A DNA stretch of 64,000 bases from Phenylobacterium sp. (lineage in GTDB: Bacteria; Pseudomonadota; Alphaproteobacteria; Caulobacterales; Caulobacteraceae), in the NCBI RefSeq assembly GCF_019636135.1, contig NZ_JAHBYD010000003.1, forward strand, positions 185,613 to 249,612, read 5' to 3'. Below are positions 16,549 to 23,662 of this stretch, in pieces (within the stretch, counting starts at the first letter, position 1; the number at the start of each line of letters is the position of its first letter). Both the position numbers and the translations under genes were made by a program. The notes under the pieces are model-generated. The model was not told the DNA's origin. It searched no databases and saw nothing but the letters and a program-made list of their open reading frames with translations.

Positions 16549-16796
16549 GCCGCGATCTCGCGAAGGCGTTGGGCCTCGGCGTCCCAGATGGCGCCCTCGG
16601 CGATGGCGTCGCGCTCGGCCAAGGCTTTGGAGGCGAGGCAGGCGGTCCAGAGCATGTCCAGGGCAATGGCCAACTCGTCGCTCGTCAGCGCGCTGCGCAA
16701 CACATCGGGCACATAGGACAGCATGTGCTCAGCGGAGCCCGGGAAGTGGCCGATCTCGGCCTGGCGCAGGGCGCGGTTGATCTTGATCGAGTGCAT
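16545..16796 (-). CDS. Hypothetical phage protein, coupled to the HTH gene
   Basis: An 83-residue, mostly helical protein beginning MHSIKINRALRQAEIGHFPG. The start has an AGGAGA site about 8 bases upstream. The frame is open 27 codons further but without such a signal. No family recognised. It overlaps the downstream HTH gene, suggesting co-expression. Confidence 0.5.
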   Translation of the reverse strand: MHSIKINRALRQAEIGHFPGSAEHMLSYVPDVLRSALTSDELAIALDMLWTACLASKALAERDAIAEGAIWDAEAQRLREIAA

Positions 16797-16890
16797 GATA
16801 ACGTCTCCTGGTTGTCGCCCGGATACCCCAACCCAGGATCGGGCGTTGGATCGAAACAGAGTTTCTGAGATGGACACTTGCGTCCATATG

Positions 16891-16922
16891 GCCCCGCCGG
16901 TCCAAAAGCCGGCGGGGCTTTT
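16891..16922 (+). terminator. GC-rich hairpin with T-tract
   Basis: A 10-bp stem (GCCCCGCCGG with CCGGCGGGGC) around an 8-base loop is followed by TTTT on the plus strand. Both flanking genes are on the minus strand, so as drawn it would stop readthrough coming from the higBA side. For minus-strand transcripts the hairpin lacks a U-tract. Confidence 0.6.
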
Positions 16923-16925
16923 GCA

Positions 16926-17297
16926 TCAGTCGGCGCGGCCCGTTCGCGACAGGCGCTCGACGGCGCTGTACTCGCGCTGATAGTCGGCTTCGGCCTTCTC
17001 GGCGGCGACGCGGCGAGCCTCCCGCACACCGACGTATTCGCCAATAAGGGCCTCGACCTCGGCCAGGACGTCCGCCGGGACGGGGATGTAGGTGTCGCCG
17101 ACCTTGATGCACCGGCCGACCGTCTCGTGATCCACCAGGCCCCACCAGCCGCCGGTCTGCCAGTTGCCGTTGATCACCACGCGCATTTCCCAGGCCGGGA
17201 TCATCACGGTGTGGTCGGCGAGGCTGGGCGCCTCCGTCACCAGCGAGAGGTCGATGCGCGAGCCGCGGGCGGTAGTGAAGGAAATCGTCTTGGTCAT
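16926..17297 (-). CDS. Hypothetical phage protein
   Basis: A 123-residue protein beginning MTKTISFTTARGSRIDLSL with a C-terminal charged helix (RREARRVAAEKAEADYQRE type). A GGAGA site lies about 8 bases before the ATG. No family recognised. A well-formed promoter with an overlapping palindrome lies about 55 to 80 bases upstream, so it is probably regulated by a phage or host repressor. Confidence 0.5.
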   Translation of the reverse strand: MTKTISFTTARGSRIDLSLVTEAPSLADHTVMIPAWEMRVVINGNWQTGGWWGLVDHETVGRCIKVGDTYIPVPADVLAEVEALIGEYVGVREARRVAAEKAEADYQREYSAVERLSRTGRAD

Positions 17298-17342
17298 CTC
17301 GGGTCTCCGTACCCAGGATCGGCGGGGCCATCCCCATCCGCT

Positions 17343-17379
17343 ATGTCCTTAATATAGGACATGAGGGGAAGTCCGTCAA
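17343..17379 (-). promoter_or_regulatory. Minus-strand promoter with overlapping operator palindrome
   Basis: Read on the minus strand, TTGACG (17379 to 17374) and TATATT (17356 to 17351) are separated by 17 bases, a near-consensus sigma-70 promoter. The -10 box sits in the centre of a perfect inverted repeat, ATGTCCT (17343 to 17349) and AGGACAT (17356 to 17362), with a 6-base spacer. This is a likely repressor site controlling the gene ending at 16926. Confidence 0.7.
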
Positions 17380-17400
17380 GCGGTCTGGCTCTCGCCTCTC

Positions 17401-17781
17401 CTACGGCTTGGCCGCCTTCTTCCGATCGATCTCCTCGTAGAAGGCCCGCATCACGTGGCCAACAGGGGCGTCAGACAGCCGGTCGGCGGGCGCCGCCTTG
17501 AGCTGCCGGAATTCGGTCATGCCCGGCGCCCGGAATTCGAACTCCACGAAGCCCTTGCAGCGGCCGGCGAACACGATGCGTCGGCAGCGGGTCTTTCGGT
17601 TCCACGGGATGAAGTCGGGACCGCGCATCGCGATCAGCACGCGGAAGTCCACCAGCATGAGCAGGTCGCAGGCGTTGCAGCGGCCGTGAAGGTCCCAGCC
17701 CTTCTCGTACATCTTGCCGACGGTCTCGCAGGTCTGCCGCCAGTGCCCGATGCCGATCTGATCCGGGTGCTTCGTGCCCAT
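17401..17781 (-). CDS. Hypothetical Cys-containing protein
   Basis: A 126-residue protein. It contains HGRCNACDLL (a CxxC pair) and NRKTRCRRIVFAGRCKGFVEF, resembling small uncharacterised proteins frequent in Caulobacterales that end in a ..RRPRCRR..C.G.. zinc-ribbon-like element. A GTG directly before the ATG is an alternative start. Probably metal binding; function unknown. Confidence 0.5.
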   Translation of the reverse strand: MGTKHPDQIGIGHWRQTCETVGKMYEKGWDLHGRCNACDLLMLVDFRVLIAMRGPDFIPWNRKTRCRRIVFAGRCKGFVEFEFRAPGMTEFRQLKAAPADRLSDAPVGHVMRAFYEEIDRKKAAKP

Positions 17782-17863
17782 CACGCCGTCCGCCCTCGCA
17801 TGAGGCCGGCGACGCTACGCTTCCCGCGTTTGTTCTGTCAATGTTCTCATCCGGGAGCGAGGC

Positions 17864-17878
17864 GCGCACGGCGTGCGC
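17864..17878. repeat. 15-bp palindrome GCGCACG-N-CGTGCGC, copy 3
   Basis: Third copy, identical to the one at 10760 (centre G). It lies in the gap upstream of the minus-strand hypothetical gene, near the likely right end of the prophage. No attachment-site duplication could be tested because the left end is outside the window. Confidence 0.75.
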
Positions 17879-17991
17879 GACCGCTCAACAAGCGATCTGG
17901 ATCACCGGGTCCCCCGTCTGTCCAACCTTGAAGTCGCCCCCAGCTACCAGCGCTGTCCCACCACGCGACGCCTTCGGCCCTGCGAAGGGCT

Positions 17992-18201
17992 TCAGGCTGC
18001 GTCCGGCTCGGCCGCATTCGGTTCGGGTGCGGCGTTGATGGTGACCATCGCCTCGTAGCCCTGCGCCTCGGCCTTGTCGGCGGCCGCGACGGCGGCGGCG
18101 ACCGCCTTGTCCATGGTCGAGTAGGGGCCGAAACGCTTCTCGCCCAGGGCCACCGTCCAGACCCCGTCGACCTGGTCCACCGTGTATTCCACCGTCGGCA
18201 T
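17992..18201 (-). CDS. Small hypothetical protein, DUF2188-like
   Basis: A 69-residue protein: VEYTVDQVDGVWTVALGEKR, then GPYSTMDKAVAAAVAAADKA. The pattern of a short beta hairpin with a W, then an alpha helix of Ala residues, recalls DUF2188-type small proteins. AGGGCG lies about 8 bases before the ATG. It may be the last prophage gene or the first host gene. Confidence 0.5.
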   Translation of the reverse strand: MPTVEYTVDQVDGVWTVALGEKRFGPYSTMDKAVAAAVAAADKAEAQGYEAMVTINAAPEPNAAEPDAA

Positions 18202-18344
18202 CGCCGCGCGCCCTTCGCCGCCAGAACGGCGGAGCTTCTCACGGATTCGCACGTTTTCGCGAGCACGGCGCGTCTGGCACGAGGTTTGTTGCGTAACGCG
18301 TTAGGCGGACCAAATCGGCACGCCGGCCAAGTGGAGACAAGCCG

Positions 18345-18539
18345 ATGGCGTCTTCAGTGATCGTGGCGCGTACCAAGCCGGACGGGCTTGAATATCTTCT
18401 TCGCGCCGCCCCGGTGGCGTGGACCGATGCTTTTGATTCGGCTCAGCATTTCCAGACGGTCCGCGACGCCACCCGCGCCGCGCTCCGCCTGCCCAGCCGC
18501 TTCCGCGCGTTCGCCCTGCCGGTCAACGGCGAGGTCTAG
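18345..18539 (+). CDS. Small hypothetical protein
   Basis: A 64-residue protein with a GGAGAC ribosome binding site about 8 bases upstream. It reads MASSVIVARTKPDGLEYLLR and ends LPSRFRAFALPVNGEV. No known domain. Its stop codon overlaps the stop of the convergent methyltransferase gene by two bases. Confidence 0.5.
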   Translation: MASSVIVARTKPDGLEYLLRAAPVAWTDAFDSAQHFQTVRDATRAALRLPSRFRAFALPVNGEV

Positions 18540-19159
18540 TTCCCGCTGGCCTCGCCCCACTCGCTCCAGCCGGCGAAGCGGGGCGCGCGGGGCAGGTACA
18601 TGGCGTCCGAGCGCTCGACGCGGAAGCCGGCCTGCTCGACCGCCCGCGTCACCGGCCGGGTGAGGTGGCAACCGCCGCAGAGGCGCTTCCACACCGGTTC
18701 GATCCGCCGCTGCCATTTCGCGACGTCCTCGTCGGGCGAGAGGCCGTGCTCGCAGTAGAGGAAGCGGCCGCCGGGCTTCAGCACCCGCCGCGCCTCGCTG
18801 AGCGCCTTGGCCGGCGTCTGCACCGAGCAGAGCGTGAAGGTGCAGACGATGCAGTCGAAGCTGGCGTCGTCGAACGGCAGGGCCTCGGCCGTGCCGTTCT
18901 CGACCCTGACCGCCAGCCGCGGATCGCGCGGCGCGGCCTCGGCGATCCGGCGCAACTCCGGCGCCGGGTCGACGCCGGTGACGCTCTCGACCTTGCCGAC
19001 GTCATAGAGGGGCAGGTTCAGGCCCATGCCGATGCCGAGCTCGAGCACGCGGCCCTCCGCCTTCGGCACCACCTTCTCCCGCTGCTTCAGGATCGGCGGC
19101 GCCGAGCAGGCGCATTTCAGCAGTTTCGGCAGCAGGAAGCGTTCGTAGAGCGTGGCCAT
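18536..19159 (-). CDS. Class I SAM-dependent methyltransferase
   Basis: A 207-residue protein with the class I methyltransferase motifs: motif I VLELGIGMGLNL (residues 38 to 49), an acidic GVDPAPE after strand 2, AEALPFDDASFDCIVCTFTL (motif IV region), and VLKPGGRFLYCEHG. It is close to UbiE-like and phospholipid-methyltransferase-like enzymes, but the substrate cannot be read from the sequence. A CGGCHLTRPV segment near the C-terminus is unusual. Confidence 0.8.
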   Translation of the reverse strand: MATLYERFLLPKLLKCACSAPPILKQREKVVPKAEGRVLELGIGMGLNLPLYDVGKVESVTGVDPAPELRRIAEAAPRDPRLAVRVENGTAEALPFDDASFDCIVCTFTLCSVQTPAKALSEARRVLKPGGRFLYCEHGLSPDEDVAKWQRRIEPVWKRLCGGCHLTRPVTRAVEQAGFRVERSDAMYLPRAPRFAGWSEWGEASGN

Positions 19160-19202
19160 GGGGAGAGTGTGGCGGAACCCAACTCAACCTACAAACCTGA
19201 AC

Positions 19203-19327
19203 GTCATCCCCCGGCTTGTCCGGGGGACCCATTGGGCTGTGAGCCTCATGTCGGGCGCGGCGGCGACGCTGCGGATCGTCGCCAACCTCACAGCCCAATG
19301 GGTGGCCCGGACAGGCCGGGCCATGAC
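19203..19327. repeat. Intergenic inverted repeat, family A (GTCATCCC...GGGACCCA)
   Basis: Arms of about 41 bases (19203 to 19243 and 19287 to 19327) pair with few mismatches around a 43-base loop that itself contains a small GC-rich hairpin. The inner 16 bases of the arms (CCCATTGGGCTGTGAG and complement) are perfect. It has the same outline as the elements at 30333 and 52265: GTCATCC at the tips and GGGACCCA or GGTCCC inside. Confidence 0.75.
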
Positions 19328-19351
19328 GTTCTTGGGGGAGGAGGAGCGAAC

Positions 19352-20413
19352 CTACCGCCCCGTCTCGTAGACCTTCGGCGACTTGGCGATCGCGACGGGG
19401 CCCAGGGTCGTGCGGCCGGCCTGGAAGTAGAGGGTCATGCGGGCGAGGTCGCCGGTCTCGCGGGCGACGGCCACGGCGGCCGCGGCGTCGGCGGTCTCCT
19501 TGGGGATCGTGCCGGTGGTCCCCATCGCGCCCAGCGCGCGCGGCGCCTGGCGCAGGGACACGTCGAGGGCGCCCTCGACCCGGCCGCCGGAGTCCACGCC
19601 CAGCGAGCCCGCGTTGGCGCCGATCAGGGCGTCGCCGGCGGTGAGGCCCGCGCGCTTCACGCTCATCCGCCCGCCGGCCTCGGTCCAGTGGCGCACGGCG
19701 CTGCGCCAGTCCTCGCCGCGGAAGGCGCTCATCTTCGACAGGCGCCCGTCCCATTCGATGGAGATCGGCTTGTCGCCGGCGATGCGGCCCAGCAGGCCCG
19801 CGAGCTGCGCCTTGCCGTTCTTCACGCTCAGCCACACGCCGCCCTCGTCGAGGCTCCTGGGCGACTCGCGCAGGTGGAACTCGATGCGCTCGGCCGCCGA
19901 GAGGCCGAACGGGTTGGCGCCGGCCGCCGGCCGGAAGGTCAGGTCCACGCCCTCGAAGGAGAAGTTGGGCGGGGTGTTCTGCACGTGGCTGAGGCTGGCG
20001 CGGATCAGCTTGCCCTCGACGGTCACAGGGCCGCCCGCCGGGCGCACGAAGGTGAGGCCCGCGGGCGCGGCGACGATCCAGTGGGTCGGCGCGTGCAGGA
20101 ACGCCTCGGCCTCCAGCCGCGGCGCCTCCAGCGCCCAGCCCGAGCGGTCGCGGATGCGCGGCTCGGTGAGGGTGACGTCGAGGCGGAAGGGATAGCCGCC
20201 GATCTTCTGCTCCTTCCAGGCGAGCTCGTAGCCGGCGTCCCTGATCGTCCGCGCGCCGTCCGCGAGCTCCTTCTCGACCTCGCCGCGCGCCCAGACCCAG
20301 GCGGCGCTCCAGGCGACGACCACCGCGAAGGCGATCCCGAAGGCGATGTAGAGCGGCCAGCGGCTCAGTTTGCGGGGCGCGGCGGGATCGGGCACAGACA
20401 ACTCGGCTTGCAT
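19352..20413 (-). CDS. DUF2125 domain protein, membrane anchored
   Basis: A 353-residue protein with one N-terminal membrane helix (about residues 18 to 41), the rest presumably periplasmic. The EKQIGGYPFRLDVTLTEPRI motif near residue 70 is characteristic of the DUF2125 family of alphaproteobacteria. Biochemical function is not known; the fold of related proteins suggests a lipid- or envelope-related role. Divergent from the ChaC-like gene, with start codons within 20 bases of each other. Confidence 0.75.
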   Translation of the reverse strand: MQAELSVPDPAAPRKLSRWPLYIAFGIAFAVVVAWSAAWVWARGEVEKELADGARTIRDAGYELAWKEQKIGGYPFRLDVTLTEPRIRDRSGWALEAPRLEAEAFLHAPTHWIVAAPAGLTFVRPAGGPVTVEGKLIRASLSHVQNTPPNFSFEGVDLTFRPAAGANPFGLSAAERIEFHLRESPRSLDEGGVWLSVKNGKAQLAGLLGRIAGDKPISIEWDGRLSKMSAFRGEDWRSAVRHWTEAGGRMSVKRAGLTAGDALIGANAGSLGVDSGGRVEGALDVSLRQAPRALGAMGTTGTIPKETADAAAAVAVARETGDLARMTLYFQAGRTTLGPVAIAKSPKVYETGR

Positions 20414-20429
20414 GGTGATGCGGGGCGGG

Positions 20430-20960
20430 ATGGCGTCGGAACGTTGGGTCTTCGGCTACGGTTCGCTGATGTGGCGTCCGGGCTTTCCGTTCGCGGAGCG
20501 GCGAGGGGCCACCCTACACGGACGCCGGCGCAGCTTCTGCATCTATTCGGTGCATCATCGAGGGACCTACGAGCGGCCGGGCCTGGTGCTGGGCCTCGCC
20601 CCCGGCGGCGCGTGCCGGGGCGCGGCCTACCGCGTGGCCGAGGCCGACTGGGCGGAGGTCCACGCCTACCTGATGGAGCGCGAGCAGCCGACCGAGACCT
20701 ACATCGAGGCGCGCCGGTTCGTCCGCCTGGACGACGGGCGGCGGGTGGAGACCCTGTGCTTCCTGAGTGACGTCCATCACGCCCAGTGGGCGGGCGCGCT
20801 CAGCCTGGAGCGCCAGACCGAGCTGATCGCCGGGGCGACCGGGCTCTCCGGCAAGAACGTCGACTACCTGCGCGACCTCGTGGAGCACCTGCGCGAGATG
20901 GGCGTCCGCGACGTGGGGATGGAGAAGCTGCTGGGGATGGTGGAGCATTCCCTCCCTTAA
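20430..20960 (+). CDS. ChaC-like glutathione gamma-glutamylcyclotransferase
   Basis: A 176-residue protein beginning WVFGYGSLMWRPGFPF, the substrate-binding YGSL loop of gamma-glutamylcyclotransferases. YLMEREQPTETYIEARR follows near residue 88 and includes the expected catalytic Glu. It probably cleaves glutathione to 5-oxoproline and Cys-Gly. ATG codons at 20412 and 20418 are alternative starts. The last codons (Ser-Leu-Pro) and stop lie inside the palindromic element that follows. Confidence 0.8.
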   Translation: MASERWVFGYGSLMWRPGFPFAERRGATLHGRRRSFCIYSVHHRGTYERPGLVLGLAPGGACRGAAYRVAEADWAEVHAYLMEREQPTETYIEARRFVRLDDGRRVETLCFLSDVHHAQWAGALSLERQTELIAGATGLSGKNVDYLRDLVEHLREMGVRDVGMEKLLGMVEHSLP

Positions 20961-21114
20961 TGGGGAGGGACAGGCCGCGCAGCGGCCAGGGTGGGGAAGC
21001 CCGACCCAAGCTCGGCGTGAGGGGAGTGGCTAGTCACGAGGCGCCGGCGTTCCGGCCGACACTGCCCCACCCTGGCGCCTCCGGCGCCTGTCCCTCCCCA
21101 TTAAGGGAGGGAAA
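20949..21114. repeat. Intergenic inverted repeat, family C (TCCCTCCC...GGGAGGGACAGG)
   Basis: The left arm starts TCCCTCCCTTAATGGGGAGG and continues with ACAGGC and CCAGGGTGGGG. The right arm gives the complement and ends at about 21114. The tips are themselves short hairpins. The element fills the whole gap between two convergent genes and contains the stop codon of the left one, so it may act as a two-way terminator. Confidence 0.8.
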
Positions 21115-21819
21115 TCAGAGCGCCAGCAGCTCGTTCGACCTGGTCTCGATGCGCTCTTCGAGGAGGCGCATGAACTCGGCGCGTTTCAGGCCCGGCGGGA
21201 TGGGTTCGAGGTATTCGAAGACGATGAGCCCGGGGCGGCGGATGAAGCCGTGGGCGGGCCAGTGGACGCCGGCGTTGGTGGCGACCGGATACACCGGCAC
21301 GTTCAGCTCGCGATAGAGCGCGGCGATGCCGGGCTTGTAGTCCGGCGGCGCGCCCGGCGGCTGGCGGTGGCCTTCCGGGAAGGTCACCACCTGCTGGCCG
21401 TTCCTGAAGCGCTGGGCCCCCTCGCGGATCACCTGGCGCATGGTCTTCGAGCCGCCTTCGCGGTCGATGACGATCGCCCCGGCCTTCATGCCGTACCAGG
21501 AGAACCAGGGGATCCAGGCCAGCTCCTTCTTCATGACGAAGCACGACCGGGGCAGCCAGGCGAACTGGGCGAAGACGTCCAGCATGCACTGGTGCTTGGG
21601 CGCGACGAGGGCGGCGCCGGTGGGGATGTGCTGCTGCCCGCGCACCTCCACGCGGATGCCGCAGATCGGCAGCATGGCGGTGACGCCGCGACCCCAGACG
21701 TTGAACATCGCGAATGTCCAGCGCTGCGGACCCAGCAGGAGCGGCGTGCAGCCGACCGCGACGACGGCCGTCCACAGGTAGAACAGCGCCACGTAGATGA
21801 GCGATCGGATGGCGGTCAC
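21115..21819 (-). CDS. 1-acyl-sn-glycerol-3-phosphate acyltransferase family (PlsC-like)
   Basis: A 234-residue membrane-associated enzyme. The acyltransferase motif I H-x4-D is seen at H76 and D81 (KHQCMLDVF); motif III is FPEGHRQPPG, a variant of FPEGTRS; motif IV is VPVYPVATN. N-terminal hydrophobic segments lie at about residues 5 to 30 and 40 to 55. It would transfer an acyl chain to the sn-2 position of lysophosphatidate in phospholipid synthesis. The gene to its left is convergent. Confidence 0.85.
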   Translation of the reverse strand: MTAIRSLIYVALFYLWTAVVAVGCTPLLLGPQRWTFAMFNVWGRGVTAMLPICGIRVEVRGQQHIPTGAALVAPKHQCMLDVFAQFAWLPRSCFVMKKELAWIPWFSWYGMKAGAIVIDREGGSKTMRQVIREGAQRFRNGQQVVTFPEGHRQPPGAPPDYKPGIAALYRELNVPVYPVATNAGVHWPAHGFIRRPGLIVFEYLEPIPPGLKRAEFMRLLEERIETRSNELLAL

Positions 21820-21829
21820 GGGCGGCGTC

Positions 21830-22462
21830 TCAAGAGCTTCGGGCCTTCTGCTGCGCCGGCGGCGCGTCGCGGGGGCCGAGCCCCAGCACCGCCTCGCGGC
21901 CGAGGATCGCCAGATACTTGCAGTATTCCACCACCATCAAGCGCACGGCGCCGGGATTGCGCCACCAGTCGCGGGCCTTCAGCGCCCGTGTCGGCACGGC
22001 GTAGGCCTGGGCGGTTATGCCGGTGTCGTGCAGCACGGCGTTCAGCTCCAGCATCGCGCGCGGCATGTGGTAGTCGGCGGTGACCACGATCAGCTCGCGG
22101 TAGCGCATGGCCTGCGCCCACGCGAGGGTCTCGCGGGCGTTGCCCACCGTGTCGGCGGCCGTGAAGCCCAGGTCCACGCAGCAGTCGTAGAGGCGGCGCA
22201 CGGCGCGGCTGACGTGGCGGATGTCCTCGCGGCTGGCCTTGCGGTCGACGCCCGAGACCAGCATGCGGCGGCCGTAGCCGTCCTCCAGCAGGCCCATGGC
22301 CGCCGAGAGCCGCTCGTTGGAGTTGGCGCCGGTGAGCGCCACGACGCCCTGCGCCGGCTGGGGCGCGCGCGGCGGCGTCGATTGCTGGACGCGGGCGGCA
22401 TAGGCCAGGAGTCCCGAGAACCAGATCAGCGCCACGACCAGGAAGGCGGCGATGGACTTCAT
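21830..22462 (-). CDS. YdcF/SanA-like DUF218 protein
   Basis: A 210-residue protein with an N-terminal membrane helix (residues 3 to 22). The DUF218 features are VVALTGANSNERLSAAMGLL near residue 40, TVGNARETLAWAQ in the middle and IVVTADYHMPRAMLEL. Family members act in envelope maintenance; exact chemistry is unknown. The ATG overlaps the ftsX stop (TAATG), so it is co-translated with ftsX and comes third after ftsE. Confidence 0.8.
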   Translation of the reverse strand: MKSIAAFLVVALIWFSGLLAYAARVQQSTPPRAPQPAQGVVALTGANSNERLSAAMGLLEDGYGRRMLVSGVDRKASREDIRHVSRAVRRLYDCCVDLGFTAADTVGNARETLAWAQAMRYRELIVVTADYHMPRAMLELNAVLHDTGITAQAYAVPTRALKARDWWRNPGAVRLMVVEYCKYLAILGREAVLGLGPRDAPPAQQKARSS

Positions 22463-23352
22463 TACAGCCGTTGTATCAGCCGCCGCGCGGTGATGCGCGC
22501 GGCGACGGCGGCGACCAAGGCGGCCCCGACCGGGCAGGGCGTGACGGCGAGCAGGTCGACCCAGCCGACCGGCAGCGCCGGCGTGATCCCCTGCGCGCCG
22601 CCCATCAGCCGCAGGACCGCGCCCAGCCCGGCCGCCGCGACGGCCCCGGCGGCGCCCGAGATCGCGGCGATCCGGGCGAAACGCATCTCGAACAGGCTGG
22701 CGATCTGGGCGTCCTCGGCCCCGGTGAGGTGCAGCACCTCCACGACGTCGCGCCGCGCCGCGATGCCGGCGCGCGTGGCGAAGGCGACGACGGCGCCCGC
22801 GGCGCCGGCGATCAGCAGGAAGATGGCCGCGGCCGTCCATTTCACCACGCCGGCGGCGCGCTTGATGTCCTTGATCCAGACCGAGTGGTCGTCGACGACG
22901 GCGTCGATGCCCTGGGCCTTCAGCGCCTTGTCGAGGGTCTGCGCCGTGGCCGGCTTCCTGTCGTCGAGGCCCACGGCCACCAGGCGCGGCACGGGCAGGT
23001 CGTCGAGGTCGGAGACGTCGCCCAGCCACGGCTTGATGAGCGCGTAGGCCTTCTCCTTCTCCAGCGCGCGGGCCTCGGTCACGCCGGCCACGGAGGCCAG
23101 CGCCTCGGCGGCGCGGGCGGCGGCGGCGTCGGGCGTCTCGCCGCCGCGCGCGCGGACGATCACCGTGGCCTCGCCGGTGAGCTGGCTGGCCCAGCCCTGG
23201 GCCGCGCGGCTGCCCGCGATGACGCCCAGGCCCATCAGGCAGGCCAGGAAGCACAGCACGGCGATGACGAAGATCAGCGCCGGATCGCGCGCTTCGGCGT
23301 CGGGCAGGAACGACGCCGGCTTCCAGCGTTGCGGGTCGAAGGGCTCGCTCAT
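22462..23352 (-). CDS. ftsX: Cell division protein FtsX
   Basis: A 296-residue membrane protein with the FtsX plan: a cytoplasmic N-terminus, a helix at about residues 24 to 46, a periplasmic domain to about residue 168, then three helices (about 172 to 195, 224 to 250 and 262 to 290). It pairs with the ATPase FtsE at the division site to control peptidoglycan hydrolases. The periplasmic domain is rich in charged residues (ARALEKEKAYALIKPWLG). Its AGGAG ribosome binding site is inside the 102-bp repeat array. Confidence 0.85.
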   Translation of the reverse strand: MSEPFDPQRWKPASFLPDAEARDPALIFVIAVLCFLACLMGLGVIAGSRAAQGWASQLTGEATVIVRARGGETPDAAAARAAEALASVAGVTEARALEKEKAYALIKPWLGDVSDLDDLPVPRLVAVGLDDRKPATAQTLDKALKAQGIDAVVDDHSVWIKDIKRAAGVVKWTAAAIFLLIAGAAGAVVAFATRAGIAARRDVVEVLHLTGAEDAQIASLFEMRFARIAAISGAAGAVAAAGLGAVLRLMGGAQGITPALPVGWVDLLAVTPCPVGAALVAAVAARITARRLIQRL

Positions 23353-23645
23353 CCTGCTTCGCTCCTGGCGGAGCTTCGCAGGACAAGTCCTGCTTCAGAG
23401 CGGGGGCGAAGCCCTGCGAAGCCTTGGCGAAGCAGGGTCATTCCACGGGCCCCTGCGGCTTCGCTCCTGGCGGAGCTTCGCAGGACAAGTCCTGCTTCAG
23501 AGCGGGGGCGAAGCCCTGCGAAGCCTTGGCGAAGCAGGGTCATTCCGCGGGCCCCTGCGGCTTCGCTCCTGGCGGAGCTTCGCAGGACAAGTCCTGCTTC
23601 AGAGCGGGGGCGAAGCCCTGCGAAGCCTTGGCGAAGCAGGGTCAT
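23349..23645 (-). CDS. Possible 98-residue repeat peptide bridging ftsE and ftsX
   Basis: A reading frame whose ATG overlaps the ftsE stop (ATGA) and whose stop overlaps the ftsX ATG (ATGA). It encodes a 34-residue unit starting MTLLRQGFAGLRPRSEAGLV three times, the last shortened to 30. The unit is encoded by the 102-bp DNA repeat, so the frame stays open because 102 is a multiple of three. It is either a real coupling peptide or a by-product of hairpin-forming DNA; the amino acid composition (Arg, Ala, Ser, Leu, Gly) suggests no stable fold. Confidence 0.3.
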   Translation of the reverse strand: MTLLRQGFAGLRPRSEAGLVLRSSARSEAAGARGMTLLRQGFAGLRPRSEAGLVLRSSARSEAAGARGMTLLRQGFAGLRPRSEAGLVLRSSARSEAG

Positions 23646-23662
23646 TCCGCGGGCCCCTGCGG
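23357..23662. repeat. Three tandem 102-bp repeats between ftsE and ftsX
   Basis: Units begin at 23357, 23459 and 23561 with the same bases (CTTCGCTCCTGGCGGAGCTT). They differ by a single substitution seen (A at 23445, G in the other two copies). Each unit can fold into hairpins, for example GCAGGAC with GTCCTGC and CTTCGCAGG with CCTGCGAAG. The third unit contains the last codons and stop of ftsE; the first contains the ftsX ribosome binding site. Each other copy therefore keeps ghost versions of both. Confidence 0.9.

Noticed and set aside
17880..18300. Prophage attachment site or tRNA at the right prophage end
   Set aside because: No tRNA or integrase was found, and the left end is outside the window so no direct repeat could be compared.
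23357..23662. CRISPR array
   Set aside because: The 102-bp units are nearly identical along their whole length with no unique spacers, and no cas genes are present.
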